The translations under genes were made by a program, and so were the position numbers. A stretch of 64,000 nt of DNA from Fragilaria crotonensis (taxonomy: Eukaryota; Bacillariophyta; Fragilariophyceae; Fragilariales; Fragilariaceae), in the NCBI GenBank assembly GCA_022925895.1, contig JAKSYS010000209.1, positions 24,739-88,738 on the forward strand, written 5' to 3'. This document shows, piece by piece, positions 1-10,788 of this stretch. The notes under the pieces are model-generated. The model saw only the letters and a program-made list of their open reading frames with translations. It did no database searches and was not told where the DNA came from. How positions within the stretch are numbered: position 1 is the first letter of the stretch; each line of letters starts with the position of its first letter.

Positions 1-990
1 GCTCGGGACGCCGGCGCATAAGAGAGCCATGGCACCGCCGGCGCGGGTAGACCGGGCGGAGACATCGGCGGGCGTGAAGGCGGGATCGGGGTAGATAGCG
101 AGGGCCGAGCGAAGGCGGTGAGTGAGGTCGTGTGGAAGGACAAACTGGAGGGGAGCGCCGGGGGCCGAGGCGAAGGCGTTCAACGGGGTGGTCGGGGGGC
201 AAGAGAGGGACCGTAACGCGCATGCACGGGCAGCGAGTGCAAGGACAGGGCAGAGGGTAGGGTGTCCCGAACGGCCATGGCCGATACGTTCGTTCCGGAC
301 GCCATTCTTCTGACGTGTAAACGTCAAGGTGGCGAAAGTGGCCGCGCGTAAGTCAGCGATGGGGCACGTCGCAAGATCCAAAGCCCGGCTCCCAATCCAC
401 AGGTGGAGGTCTTTCAAGCGAAAGAGATTGTCGGCGGGGGTCGGGACGCCGAGATATTCCCCTGGCCGCAGCAAAAAATAGAAGCCAACAATGAGACAGT
501 CGGCGGCGGCGAGCGCAGCAGGAGTGGCCTCCACCGAGGCGAGGTGGACCGTGTTGGTCAAGAGGCCAATGGGGAGGGGTTTGACACGAGATGGAGGGTC
601 GTCGGCGGTGGCCCAAGATCGGTAGAGGGCGCGGAGCCGAAAATCCAACTGGCCGTGGTTGCTCAAGCGACGGTCCGGGGCCCCCATGCCGGCATACGTC
701 TGGCCCACCGCACGGATGGCATCTTCCACCGTGCGAGAGCGGACGGTTGACGGCTGGGAGCGATGGATCCGGCGCGGAGGCGTTGAGCGAAGACTTGGAG
801 GAGAGGAACGGGGTCGGAAGGAAGGGAGCCGGGGTCGACGCCCAAACCGTGGCAGAAGGCGACCCACAGCTGCCAAGAGCTGGAAGTGGATGTGATGCGT
901 CGCGCCGACACGCGCTGCTGTGTCGCTTGCAGAACAGCGCTCCAATCAGCGCTGAGCTGGTGGCGGGTGGCACCGTCCAAAGGCGCCACG
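1..990 (-). pseudogene. YRT-1 tyrosine recombinase, C-terminus cut by window edge
   Basis: This is a phage-integrase-fold tyrosine recombinase that would integrate a circular cDNA. The N-terminal SAM-like region (WQLWVAFCHGLGVDP) is read to about base 740. After a one-base frame change the catalytic domain continues open to base 1. Box I is FLLRPGEYL with its arginine, followed by the lysine region TFTRQKNG and box II near bases 25-60. Box II reads R-S-T-R-A-G-G where YRT-2 has H-S-I-R-S-G-A, so the usual histidine is missing. The nucleophilic tyrosine lies beyond the left edge. A stop and at least one more frame change separate it from the RNase H upstream. The copy is probably dead. Confidence 0.8.
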
Positions 991-991
991 G

Positions 992-1480
992 TTATTCCTG
1001 TCGGTAAGTAGTGTCAAAGTGAGCAAGGAAAGCAGCATCGGGCAGGTGCCATAAACGGGAGGCGTCGTCGGCCATCACGTTAGCGGTACCCGCGATGTGT
1101 GAGGTAGTGGGCACATAGCGATGGCAACGTTGGTGCAAGGAGTTGAGGCGTAGCAAATACGCCCTCGGCCCCAAGGATGTGGAGGAGCCTTTGGAGGACC
1201 AGGACATGGCTGCCACGTTGTCGGTCGCGACCCAGAGGGTGCGTTCGGCCACATTGGCATGGTGGGCGAGGACGTCCTTGTGGCCGATCAACGCGGCGAG
1301 CTCCAGATCTGAGATGGAGATTGTCCCTTAAGGGTTGTCGGAGGTGACGAGGGCCCGCTGTACCTGCTTGGGGAAAGCCATGCGCCATACCGTGGGGGGG
1401 AAGGCGCCGGTGGCCTCATTACTGGAGCCGAACCACACGCCTCCCATCCCGACCCCGCTCGCGTCACTCGCGCCAATGTA
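992..1480 (-). pseudogene. YRT-1 RNase H domain (distal part)
   Basis: This continues the RNase H that begins at YIGAS near 24625. Visible features are the acidic start DASGVGMGG, then a stop codon at about 1330 (TAA between DNP and GTISISDLELAAL), then the ATDNVAAMSW block and the end motif AGTANVMADDASRLW. The trailing linker to the recombinase resembles that of other diatom elements of this type. It is interrupted by a stop at 992, which I read as a point mutation. It was one polyprotein with the RT before LINE-A inserted. Confidence 0.75.
1464..1480. repeat. Target-site duplication of LINE-A, left copy
   Basis: tcactcgcgccaatgta occurs here and at 24619-24635, perfectly identical over 17 bp. 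It lies within YRT-1 RNase H and flanks LINE-A exactly, as expected from target-primed reverse transcription. Confidence 0.9.
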
Positions 1481-1635
1481 AAAAAACTGAACTCTAGATT
1501 AACGTACTGCCACGGTGTTCATACCAGGAACACTCGACCCACAAGGCGAAACCTTGCCTTTCACTTCAGACAAGCCCCCGCTTCCATGCACTTTCATGCA
1601 TCCTTTACCTATGGTACCAGTGATATCAAAAACTG
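1481..1635 (-). other. LINE-A 3' untranslated region and poly(T) end
   Basis: On the coding strand it contains GTGGGTCGAG, then GGCAGTACGTTAATCTAGA, and ends in six or seven T next to the target duplication. It matches the 3' modules of LINE-B, LINE-C and the two orphan tails in order and spacing. Confidence 0.75.
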
Positions 1636-4237
1636 TCAAATAGATCTTGTGCCGGCTCGGATCCTCGTTGCCACGCGTTTCAAATCCGCTTTGATCACTG
1701 GTTCATGTATAGCAATCCAGTTTTTATTAACCCAATTTGGGCGATCATAATGCTCCGTTACCTCTTCATACATCAGGTCTTGCACAGCGGTGCTCAACTG
1801 CGCCTTGAGGTCATACAGTTCCCTCAGCTTCCTCTGTAATTCTCGTGTCTCTGCCTGCGCTCGGGAGCGTTCATCAGCCCCATGTAAATCTTTATTCCGG
1901 CTTTCCCATACTACCCACCATTGTTCCCACAGCAGCCCGATCATTGCAACTTGCCACCGGTGTCCCGTTTGTTTCTTTGTCTTCTTTTTGGTATGTGCGT
2001 TCTCAGCTGCTTTCTGTGCATAGAAAGTGTCTTGCAGGTCACTCCATTCGTTGCTGAAGCGCCCTAGGAACAGTTGCGGCCTCCCCAATTCGTTCTATTG
2101 TTTGATCAACCGATGGACGTCGGACGGATAGTTGCGGAAGTCCAGGATGTAATCATCTGTGTCGTGTGTAAGCCATCCCGTCAAAGCGTCGCGCAGCACC
2201 CTTTTTAGGAGGGGCCTCGTACGAAGGGAATCACATTTCTCGACCACGGCAGTTACAGTCTGGACTCGCCAAGTGGCGTGGCTATCGTGTGTACATTTCA
2301 ATATGTGGCTCCAGTCCTCCACAGCGGTGTGGCATAAGGGGCACTTATTCCTGAGTTGATCACCCCGATGTATGTTTTTGCATGTCGGGAGGATTCCATG
2401 GACCAGTTTCGTATAGTGGGTCTTCCGTTTGATGTTTAGCCGAAGGCACGCGCCATGGGCTGACCAATTTACATTATTCATCGCCTTGGTCGACCATCCG
2501 TATCTCTCCTGAATATACTTCGCGAGACCGGGCTGTGTCGCTTGGTATCTTATGGAGGTTTCGTAGTTTTTGGTTGTGCTCCCGTTCGGTGTGACCAGAT
2601 GTACGCCAGCTGTCTCCGTGAGGAGTACCACTGGTCTAGACATTCCGTTCTCGCATTGGTATGTCGTAGCCATCAAGTCGGCATCGACATTTAATTGCGC
2701 CAATAATGGAAGACGTTCGTACACCGTTTTTCTATCCTGATGCCCTCGAACATATTGGAGCGTAATGCCGGGACAACGGTGGAGTTCTGTAAGAATACTG
2801 CTCAGCAGGTCCCATTCGGGGCCTTTCACGTCCAGATCTTTCACTCGTTTCAATGTTGTGTACAAGGTCCCATCTGTTGCCTCGTCCATTGGTTTGACTG
2901 TGATCGTTTCTAACAGGCTCTGGCTGTCTGTTGCCAAAATTCCGCTCCATGGTTCCATTTGAGTCGTGAACTCTGACAACCGCCGGAGGAAACAAAGTAT
3001 GGCTAACATGCCGTACGCTTCCGCGCGATAGGAGTCGACCTTCGCTCCGCGTGCCGGTCCCATGCCTCGTGCTACTCTATCTCCCAAGTCGGAGCTAATC
3101 ATCCACCCATACGAGCCCTGATTGTCTGTCCATACTGACCCATCACTGACCGCACATACACCGTGGGACAAGACATCACTTACTGTAAAGGGATCTTCAG
3201 ATAGGTCAACCTGTTGAAGTAATTCAGCTTCCCATGGAGAAAGCTGACTCACGTATGCATCAAACGTAGCTGCAGGGCGCACTCGAGTCTCTGGGAAATC
3301 CGTTGCTGCACTATTGGTCAGATTCCACAATGTTGGTGCAATGAGTTCGACCGCGCTCGGTGGCGCTGCGTGGTAAGTTTTCCCATGTTCTGTACTGTGT
3401 AGTTTCTCGGTATACCCATGGGCTAGCAGTCTGGATACAGCGTGTATATGCCTCTCCTTGGATTCGAACCCATAAAATTGTATCGGATCCGCAAAGTTCC
3501 TCGTGTTCGAAATATGCTTGGTGTTGTTGTCTTTGTTGTGGAGTTGGCAAGATCCAAGGGCCTAACGGTTCGCGCAACTTTCCATCTGCGTCGCTCCATA
3601 GCGTCTTGCACATTCGTTTCCATAACTGCCATTCGAGTAAAGACGGACGTTCTTGATAGATTACATTCCCATGGGTACGGCTGCTGACCAATGATGTGGT
3701 TCCCGTCCACTTCGTTTTATCCAAGTAATCTCCAGTAATGACAGTTATATCGGCCAGTGTTACGGCCTGCAGGTATAATCGACAGTAATTGAGTCTTCTG
3801 ATCTCGGCGTTGGTGAACTGCTTTGAATCTAAGATAGCATCCATTAGGTGATAATCGTAACGTCGCTGGAGCTTTGGGATTGATGGGACATCCACTTGTA
3901 AATACATATTTGTCTCTGCAAGGAATTCTCGGAGGGAGCCAATCCATTTTGACTCCAAGTGCGGTAGCGCAGAGTGTACATGCTCCAATATCGAGTACGA
4001 TACGCCGGTCTGTTGTTGAAACCACGACAACGCGACGCGGAGAAGTTTTCCTGCTGTTGACTGTAACCTCCAATGCCGTACGAACATAATAACTTGGCCG
4101 ACTCCTTGCTGAACGTATAGGTGCCGAAAATTTGCACCTCCCAATTCCAAAGGTCCATATAGTATTTCCTTCTTTGTATTCCGATTATACCCGCATCTGG
4201 CTACTATGATTGTCATCGCCTGTCTCTGGATCATCTC
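1636..4237 (-). pseudogene. LINE-A ORF2, C-terminal half (RT thumb, RNase H, zinc knuckle, W-rich tail)
   Basis: This continues the ORF2 that breaks at 19869. It opens with the post-RT region (IIVARCGYNRNTKKEILYGP), one frame change near 3320, then RNase H. The RNase H acidic residues are visible in VSDGSVW, SYRAEAYGM, ATDSQSL and LNVDADLMA, with the VRGHQD loop. A Cys/His knuckle CX2CX8HX3C follows (CPLC...H...C, near 2330). The last part is a Trp-rich tail with GRFSNEW and WESRNKDLHG. An in-frame TAG at 2095 interrupts it where LINE-B keeps a glutamine codon, so this copy carries a nonsense mutation. Confidence 0.85.
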
Positions 4238-4255
4238 GAGCTGTTTCTTTTTTAA
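4238..4255. repeat. Target-site duplication of LINE-B, left copy
   Basis: gagctgtttcttttttaa, 18 bp, is identical to 19851-19868. It lies in LINE-A ORF2 where the reading frame encodes K-K-K-Q-L, and that peptide can be read at both copies. Confidence 0.9.
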
Positions 4256-4382
4256 AAAAAAAGACCTAAAATCGTTTAACGTGCTGCCGCTGTTCTCACT
4301 GACTAGAAAACTCGACTCACACGATTGAACAGTACTCTATACGGGTACTGTCCAATAAAAAGTGCTTCCACAAACAATCAAA
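4256..4382 (-). other. LINE-B 3' untranslated region and poly(T) end
   Basis: The coding strand carries a small hairpin (AGTAC ... GTACT), then GTGTGAGTCGAG, AACAGCGGCAGCACGTTAAA and a run of nine T. The order is the same as in LINE-C and in the non-autonomous insert at 42614-43450. Confidence 0.78.
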
Positions 4383-7302
4383 TCACGTGGAGACAAAATA
4401 TGTACGAATCGACCGCACTCCTTGAATGGCTCGTGACTTAGCCCGACGCATACTGTCTCTTAGAATTTGTGCATTGACAGCAAGCCAGTTTTGATTCACC
4501 CATGTAGGTCGCTGAGCATGGTCCTGAAGAGTAGGAAGCAACAAATGCTGGATCTGAGGTTCCAATTGATGCCGCTGGTCATATATCTCTTCTAATCTCC
4601 GGTTTACCTCTCGGCGTTCAGCTACAGCGTGTGTTTGTTTATCAACCCGTGCACGTCAGCGGGACTTCCAAAGTTCATACCACCATTCCCATATGACCAA
4701 GATAAGTTGTCGCTGCCATCGGGCGCCGGTTCGCTGAGCTTTCGTGCCATGTTTCTTTGGGACCACTCGTCGGTAATAAGCTTCCTGCCTGATGCTCCAT
4801 TCGTTGCTAAATCGTCCATTGAATATCTGACGCCAACCGATAACATTCTGCTGAATAATGATTTCTCGGAGCTCCGTTGGGTAAAATATTGGTGACACCG
4901 TCATATTGTCTTCCGATTGAAGCCACTGGAGCAACGCCTCTTGAAGTAAATGCCGGATTAGAGGGCTAGTCTTCTCTTGATCATGAAAAGTGTTTAAGCG
5001 TGTAAACAGTTCACGTCTCCAATTCGACCGAGCCTCTGCAGGACATCGAATGACATGATCGCGCGTTTCCGGTCACAAGAACATAATGGACACGTTCGTT
5101 TACCCGAGTCGATTCGATTTCGCATGCTGTGTGTTGGAAGACAGTCGTGGACAAGTTTCGAGAAATGAATGCGTCGCTTGATGGAGCTTTTCATGGTTTT
5201 GGCGTGAGCATCCCAATTAATGTGACGCATGATTGTTTCATTCCAATGGTTCTTGACTTTATATATTCGCGAAGTCCAGGAGCGGTGGCTGCATACCGAA
5301 TTACTGCGTCGAAGTTTGCAGTGACCATGCCGTCGTTTAGAAGAAGATATGCTCCTGCATTGGGTGACATTAAAACATGTGGCCGTGACATCCCAAACTC
5401 TTCCTGATAACGAGTGGCCAGCTTGTCAGCATCAACATTGAGTTGAGACATGAGTGATAATCGTTGATAAGGAGTATCGTTGTCTTGATGTCCTTTAACG
5501 TATTGGAGTCGGATATCGGGTAGTCGACGTAGGGATGCTTGAATCTCGATGAGAAGATCCCATTCAGGTGTCAAGACATCCAAGGGTTGCAAATGTGTCG
5601 CAACATACTCCAATGGTTCTTGACCTTCTTTCTGTTTCCCGAATAACCGATCTAGTAAGCTTTGACTATCAGTCCCTATCGTGCCCGTCCACTCACCAAA
5701 CATTTCAGAATATTCGGCCAAACGAATAAGAAAACGAAGAATTGCCAACATGCCACTGCACTCAGCACGATACGAATCTACCGTGGCCCCCCTGGAGGGT
5801 CCGTTTCCACTTGCCATACGTTCACCCGTCGGAGCACTAATCATCCACCCAAATGCACCCTGAGTGTTATGCTTTGACGATCCATCGCAGCCCGCGAAAA
5901 AGCCATCTTGCAACTCCAGAACTGTCATCCGAGGATCATACGATGTACTCGTATAACGAAGGAGATCTTCTTCCCATGGGTCTAATTGCGCAATAAATTG
6001 TTCGAACGTTCTCGGGATAGGAAGCGATGGCTTTTCGGTTCTTTGAGTCGCTTTACTGAGAAGTTCCCACTCATCTGATGCTTCCAGCATTCGGACGGCA
6101 ACCGGAGCGGCAGATCTTGGAAGATGATTATAGGATAATAGCTTTCCTGTCTCTTTTAATTTTCCATTTGTTGTATTGAGACATTCCACGTATCCATCAA
6201 CAGTCCTAATGGCCACTTTGTTCCGATACCCATACGAGAAATACTCCATGCGTCGCTCTCGATGGTCTCTCAGAAATGGTCCGAGGGGTTGTAATAGTTT
6301 TCCCGAAGAGTTACTCCACAACCGATTCGCCTTCTTCCATAACTTCCACGTCGGCGTAGACGGTTTATCCTGGTGAATTTGAATCCATCGAGTACGACTA
6401 CTCTGCAAGGATGGGGCCCCTTCCACTTTAGACAAATCAAGATATGTCCCATCTACCGTCACCAGATCTGAAATAGTAACCACTTGAAGGAATAGACGAC
6501 AGTAGTTAATGCGTCGGATCTCACCTGCCGTGAACTTTCCAGAATGAACAACCCAATCCATTATAAATGAATCATGTTCACGTTCTAAGTGCGGAACGAT
6601 TCCCGAATCAACATGAATACTCGCACGAATGTTTGCCAAATAATGACGCAGAGAAGCTATCCACTTGGAATCAAGGTGAGGAAGTGGGGTAATAACGTCT
6701 TCGAGAATAGATATCGAGATACCCGCAGCATATTGACACCATTCCAACAAGATCCTCAACATATCGCCCACTGGAGTATTAGATCTCCAGTGACGAAGAA
6801 ACAGTCGAATCTGTCCAATACCTTGTTGATCGTACAAGCGTCGAAAGTTTGATCCGCCGTATTCAAGAGGACCATACAAGATTTCTCTCTTCATGTTACG
6901 ATTGTAACCACACTTTGCAAAAATAATCGACATAGCCTTGCGTTGAATTTGTGTTAGCTGCCGTTCAGTGAAATGGGAATTTGCCAATGGATAGCTCATA
7001 CTTGGTAGATAAGTCGCGAAGTAGAAAGTCCATGATTCCTCACGAGTGAGATGTGGACCACAGAAAGATGTTAACTCCTTACTTTTGTCCTGTAATTTCT
7101 TGAATTGCACTCGTTGGGTACCCGCAGGCTCTTTATAGTGTCCAAGAGTTTTATGCGCCTCATACGTGGACAAGTATTGAGTTCTTGGTCTTCTCCTGCC
7201 AGTGCATCTGGGACCGTGACCGTACCATAATTTTCCTGATCGTTGTATAACACCGGCGAGCCTGATGCAGTGAATTTCCAGGTTAGGACATGATAGGAGC
7301 AT
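4383..7302 (-). pseudogene. LINE-B ORF2, RT thumb, RNase H and C-terminal zinc/W-rich region
   Basis: This follows the RT core after a frame change near 7190. The thumb/connection region (HLTREESWTFYFATYLPSMS, KCGYNRNMKREILYGP) leads to RNase H at about 5940-5400. Acidic residues sit in CDGSSKHN, SYRAECSGM, GTDSQSLLD and LNVDADKLA, with VKGHQD. A frame change near 5230 leads to the cysteine knuckle CPLC at about 5090, damaged after the second cysteine. The tail motifs GRFSNEWS and LWKSRN follow, ending with the stop at 4383. The C-terminal part is spread over three frames. Confidence 0.82.
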
Positions 7303-8204
7303 TTAGAGAGTTCGAGTGATCCCCCAGATACTGCCAACAATCTCGACCAAGCGGTTGCATTCGCTTTCATCTTCTGTAAGATTTGTTTCGGGGTATGTAT
7401 CGTTTCTGGATCTTCAAATGCGTTCGTTTGTCCATTCGAATCGTCGACAAAACCTATCATCCCCAGTTCTGTTCGCCTTTCTCGATTTGGACTAAGATAG
7501 GCTGCTTTAAATGCGACTTCGTCATAACAATCATATAAGATACTTGACAAGAAACACCAAATGACTGGAGAGTTGCCACTACCCTGTCCTGTTCCGTATA
7601 TTGGCTGGTCTGACGTATGTTGATAACCTTCCGTTGCAAGTCCCAATTCAGTACGAATCCGATAATCAGTGTGCTCTAACGTTCGTGCATTGGACAATGT
7701 AACTTCCCGGGGACTGAATCTCCGACTTGCCAACATAGCCAGATTGGGAATGATCCTATCGTAGCATGCGGTCGCATCATAATTAGTAAGTATCATAGTT
7801 TTCCGAGTGATACGTGACATTTCCAGTTGCAACTCCTCAAGAAAAACAGGATCAATAGCAGTCCGTTTCGGTCGCGAGCCGTACTGTCCACTGTTGAGTT
7901 GATCATATGCCTCCGCCTGTAGCAACGCAGATCGCCATTTCAAACCCAGCATCAAGTTGTAATCCGCCTCGTAAATGTGTATGATTCGAGTTCTGTGAAT
8001 CTTTATATTCCCAGGCTCTTTGAATAAGACCGAATTCGCCACATTACGCCATCTCATATATGAATACCCACGCTCCAATGCATAGTTCATCAAAATAAGA
8101 TGAACTCGGAGAATCTCGCTTTGCATGAATGTGAGTGCTTCGCGTTGTTGTTTGTGCTCCTCACTTTCATCTTCAAGTATCTCGGGAGTAGGAATGCTTT
8201 GCAA
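7071..8204 (-). pseudogene. LINE-B ORF2, reverse transcriptase core
   Basis: This is the non-LTR reverse transcriptase palm and fingers. Motif A is TNYDATACYDRIIPN, motif B is YGTGQGSGNSPVIWC and motif C is IGFVDDSNGQTN with the catalytic Asp pair. The lead-in block YSYMRWRNVANSVLFKEPGN is shared with LINE-A and LINE-C. The catalytic residues are present. A short deletion after ASRRF (no GVP before REVT) and frame changes at both ends mark decay. Confidence 0.85.
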
Positions 8205-9955
8205 TCATTGCCTTGTAATGGCCTAGATGCATTCTGGACGGTGAGGTCACGGTAGACTCACGCCAAGCTTTCAACTTTCCAACATAATCCTCTTTACTTA
8301 TTGTAGGATATACTCGCATAGACGCGAGCTCGTCGGATATCTGTAAATGCTGTATCACTCGTTGCACGTCACTATCCATCCCTGCTGGGTACTTGTAGCG
8401 ACCGCTGAGAATATGATCTGCTTCTGGACCGTCACCGCAATATCCTAACTGATCACGCAACGGCGCTACCGTAAACGGTGTTCCATCTGCCTGTCCAAAA
8501 TGGCGACGATTCCTCTGCCGCAATTGCTCAATCACCTCCGTAGGAACATCAACTTGTCTCCACTCAGTACACGTTTTGGGGTCCTGGTCTGGGTGCACCG
8601 GAATTTCTATCCTGGATATTCCACTTCTCTCACTTTTCTCCTGAAGACGGCGAAGCTTACCAAACAACCTGTTCAATGCCTCTGCTTTATGCAATTGCCG
8701 TAATACTTTGGCCTGTGCATGATCTTTACTTGATGTGGAGGCTTCGAGACACGTTATACGACTCATTCTTTCGCTGTCCCGACGTCCGTATTGTTCTGAA
8801 ATTATGGATCGTACTTGCTGACGCGCCTCTTTTAATTCTCTGGTGCATTCTTTCTCTGTCACAGGTGGATCATTTGCAAGGCCAGCCTTGCTCCATGCAG
8901 TGCGGATAATAGCTTCATTGTTCAGACGAGTTTTTGCCATCGACAGACATTTTGTTAATATCTGCGCTTTTTGTCTCGCTTTGTGGAGAGCGACGGACCA
9001 TGGCGCTGTACCAACTCGTTGAATGGATTTTTCTGCCGCAAGACTTGCTTCAACAACATCTTTATCCAACCTCTCGGCAAAAGCATGTCGATCTCCTAAC
9101 CATGTCAATTGATCAATTCGTCGGAAAACATTATGATCTTCCAAAATTTTATACTTCCGTCGAATGTACGCTGTTACTTGTTGGCGATGGTTGGAGCGGA
9201 GAATTCGCGGTTCCAATTTCGAGAGAGGCTGGATCATGGTTCCGAATAGACTCGTGACAGAGAAATCCACAAAGTATGGTCTATGATCCGTGGTATATCT
9301 TGCGTTAAACGCTTCATATCCTGATTTGCGGACGGATTCCACAACCTTGGGTGTGGCAAGCGCATAATCCAAACATCGTGAACCTCGTGCATATGTTGCC
9401 GGCAACGTCGTTCGATGATGATGTCGCATAATATCAATCATACCCAAAGCGTTCATGACGCTTATCATGCCATCCGCTTCGCACCCGATCTCTTCATTAA
9501 AATCCCCCACCAAAAGAATCTCATGACCTGCCTGGCGACATTTTAGAAGGTATTTTTGAAGATCGCGCCGAAAAGCCTGTCGTGGATGTATAACGTCATC
9601 TTGCTCTTGGATGAGAAGGCTGTGTTGTTGTGAAGCCGCAGTGGTAAGACCTGGAGCAGGAGTCTGTGACAACTTGGTATGCTGACACGATAGTAATTAC
9701 ACTACCAGCACTGCCTAGGAAAGACTGGCTTGTCCAACGTCCCCATTTATCCCGAAATCGGTCTCGAACACGAGCACACGTATCTCCAACTGTCAATACA
9801 AACGTTCCTCCTGGTTTATACATTCTCTGAAATTCCATTGGCGTGGTACTAAAATCAAGGCGAGAACGTTGCCAGTACTGTTGTGTCGTATGATACAGTG
9901 TACTACGAACATATGCCTTTGTGGTATCCAAGTTGTGTTCTTGTCCGCATGACAC
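8173..9955 (-). pseudogene. LINE-B ORF2, apurinic-type endonuclease domain and linker
   Basis: This endonuclease-exonuclease-phosphatase domain would nick the target DNA. Visible motifs in order are CGQEHNLD (catalytic Glu region), WTSQSFLGSAG, LLVGDFNEEIG, GSRCLDYALATP and YTTDHRPYFVDF, followed by a basic helical linker of about 300 residues. A frame change lies near 9650. The domain start is at 17226-16902, separated from this part by YRT-2, which entered just before the CGQEH motif. Confidence 0.87.
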
Positions 9956-10254
9956 CGAAATAAATTCCGAGTCTTGTCCGCATTTCTCTAAGTCCGTTTA
10001 GTCGGATGAGTCGGCCGCCTAGTGGTTTCGTCGTACCGCTGTCTCGCGTACTGTCGCGTCGATTCGTGTGTTGCTGTGTGTGGTTTTCTGGATTCTCCTT
10101 CATGTTCACGAGGCTAGTGGAACTAAATAGATGGCATCGGAATCTGGTCCTAATAGTTTTGTCTCTCTCTCCTGGTTCGTCTCGCGGGGTCGGTCCCGTG
10201 ATATTCATCTAGCGGGGGTCCGTCGCGTCGTTGTGAGTCGACCTGGTTTCCGCC
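9956..10254 (-). repeat. YRT-2 split repeat b2 (3' end)
   Basis: This 299-bp repeat is nearly identical to 10493-10788, with a few short indels such as an extra 'gtg' and one extra g. Its outer end cgaaataaattccgagtc is the 3' terminus of the element. Confidence 0.92.
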
Positions 10255-10343
10255 CCATGCAGTGCATGGCCAGGAGGTAACCGGCGCCGGAGGCGCCGAT
10301 GAACCTAGGCATCGGGCCAGGAGAGGAGGTGTGGGTGGGTGGG

Positions 10344-10492
10344 ATTAACTAGAGTAGTGTCTTTGTTGATTCGAGTTCGTCCGGATTGTGAGCAATTCGC
10401 ATCTTGTGTTGTGTCCGGGTGTTCGTCTGTCTGTGTCTCGTGTTCGTCTGTCTGACGGCGACTGCTCTCCCTTTCGAACTTCGGACATGCCA
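10344..10492 (-). repeat. YRT-2 split repeat a2 (internal copy of the 5' end)
   Basis: This 149-bp repeat is nearly identical to 16751-16901. It abuts b1 with no spacer at 10492/10493, so b1-a2 forms the same junction that joining the two element ends would give. Confidence 0.92.
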
Positions 10493-10788
10493 CGAAATAA
10501 ATTCCGAGTCTTGTCCGCATTTCTCTAAGTCCGTTTAGTCGGATGAGTCGGCCGCCTAGTGGTTTCGTCGTACCGCTGTCTCGCGTACTGTCGCGTCGAT
10601 TCGTGTTGCTGTGTGTGGTTTTCTGGATTCTCCTTCATGTTCACGAGGCTAGTGGAACTAAATAGATGGCATCGGAATCTGGTCCTAATAGTTTTGTCTC
10701 TCTCTCCTGGTTCGTCTCGCGGGGTCGGTCCCGTGATATTCATCTAGCGGGGTCCGTCGCGTCGTTGTGAGTCGACCTGGTTTCCGCC
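10493..10788 (-). repeat. YRT-2 split repeat b1
   Basis: This 296-bp copy of b2 directly follows the recombinase. The recombinase frame runs about 45 bases into it before its stop at 10744. Confidence 0.92.

Larger units (their letters stand above)
1..1480 (-). mobile_element. YRT-1 tyrosine-recombinase retrotransposon, 3' half
   Basis: This is the downstream half of a DIRS-order-like element encoding RNase H and a tyrosine recombinase on the minus strand. Its upstream half lies at 24619-28396. The two halves meet in the RNase H motif YIGAS, which occurs at both break points because the 17-bp target sequence was duplicated by LINE-A. The element is cut by the left window edge inside the recombinase, so its 3' repeats are not visible. 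Confidence 0.85.

Noticed and set aside
353-973. Long minus-strand ORF in the recombinase region
   Set aside because: Pro/Arg/Ser-rich composition is typical of a shadow frame. The recombinase catalytic motifs are read in a different frame over the same bases.
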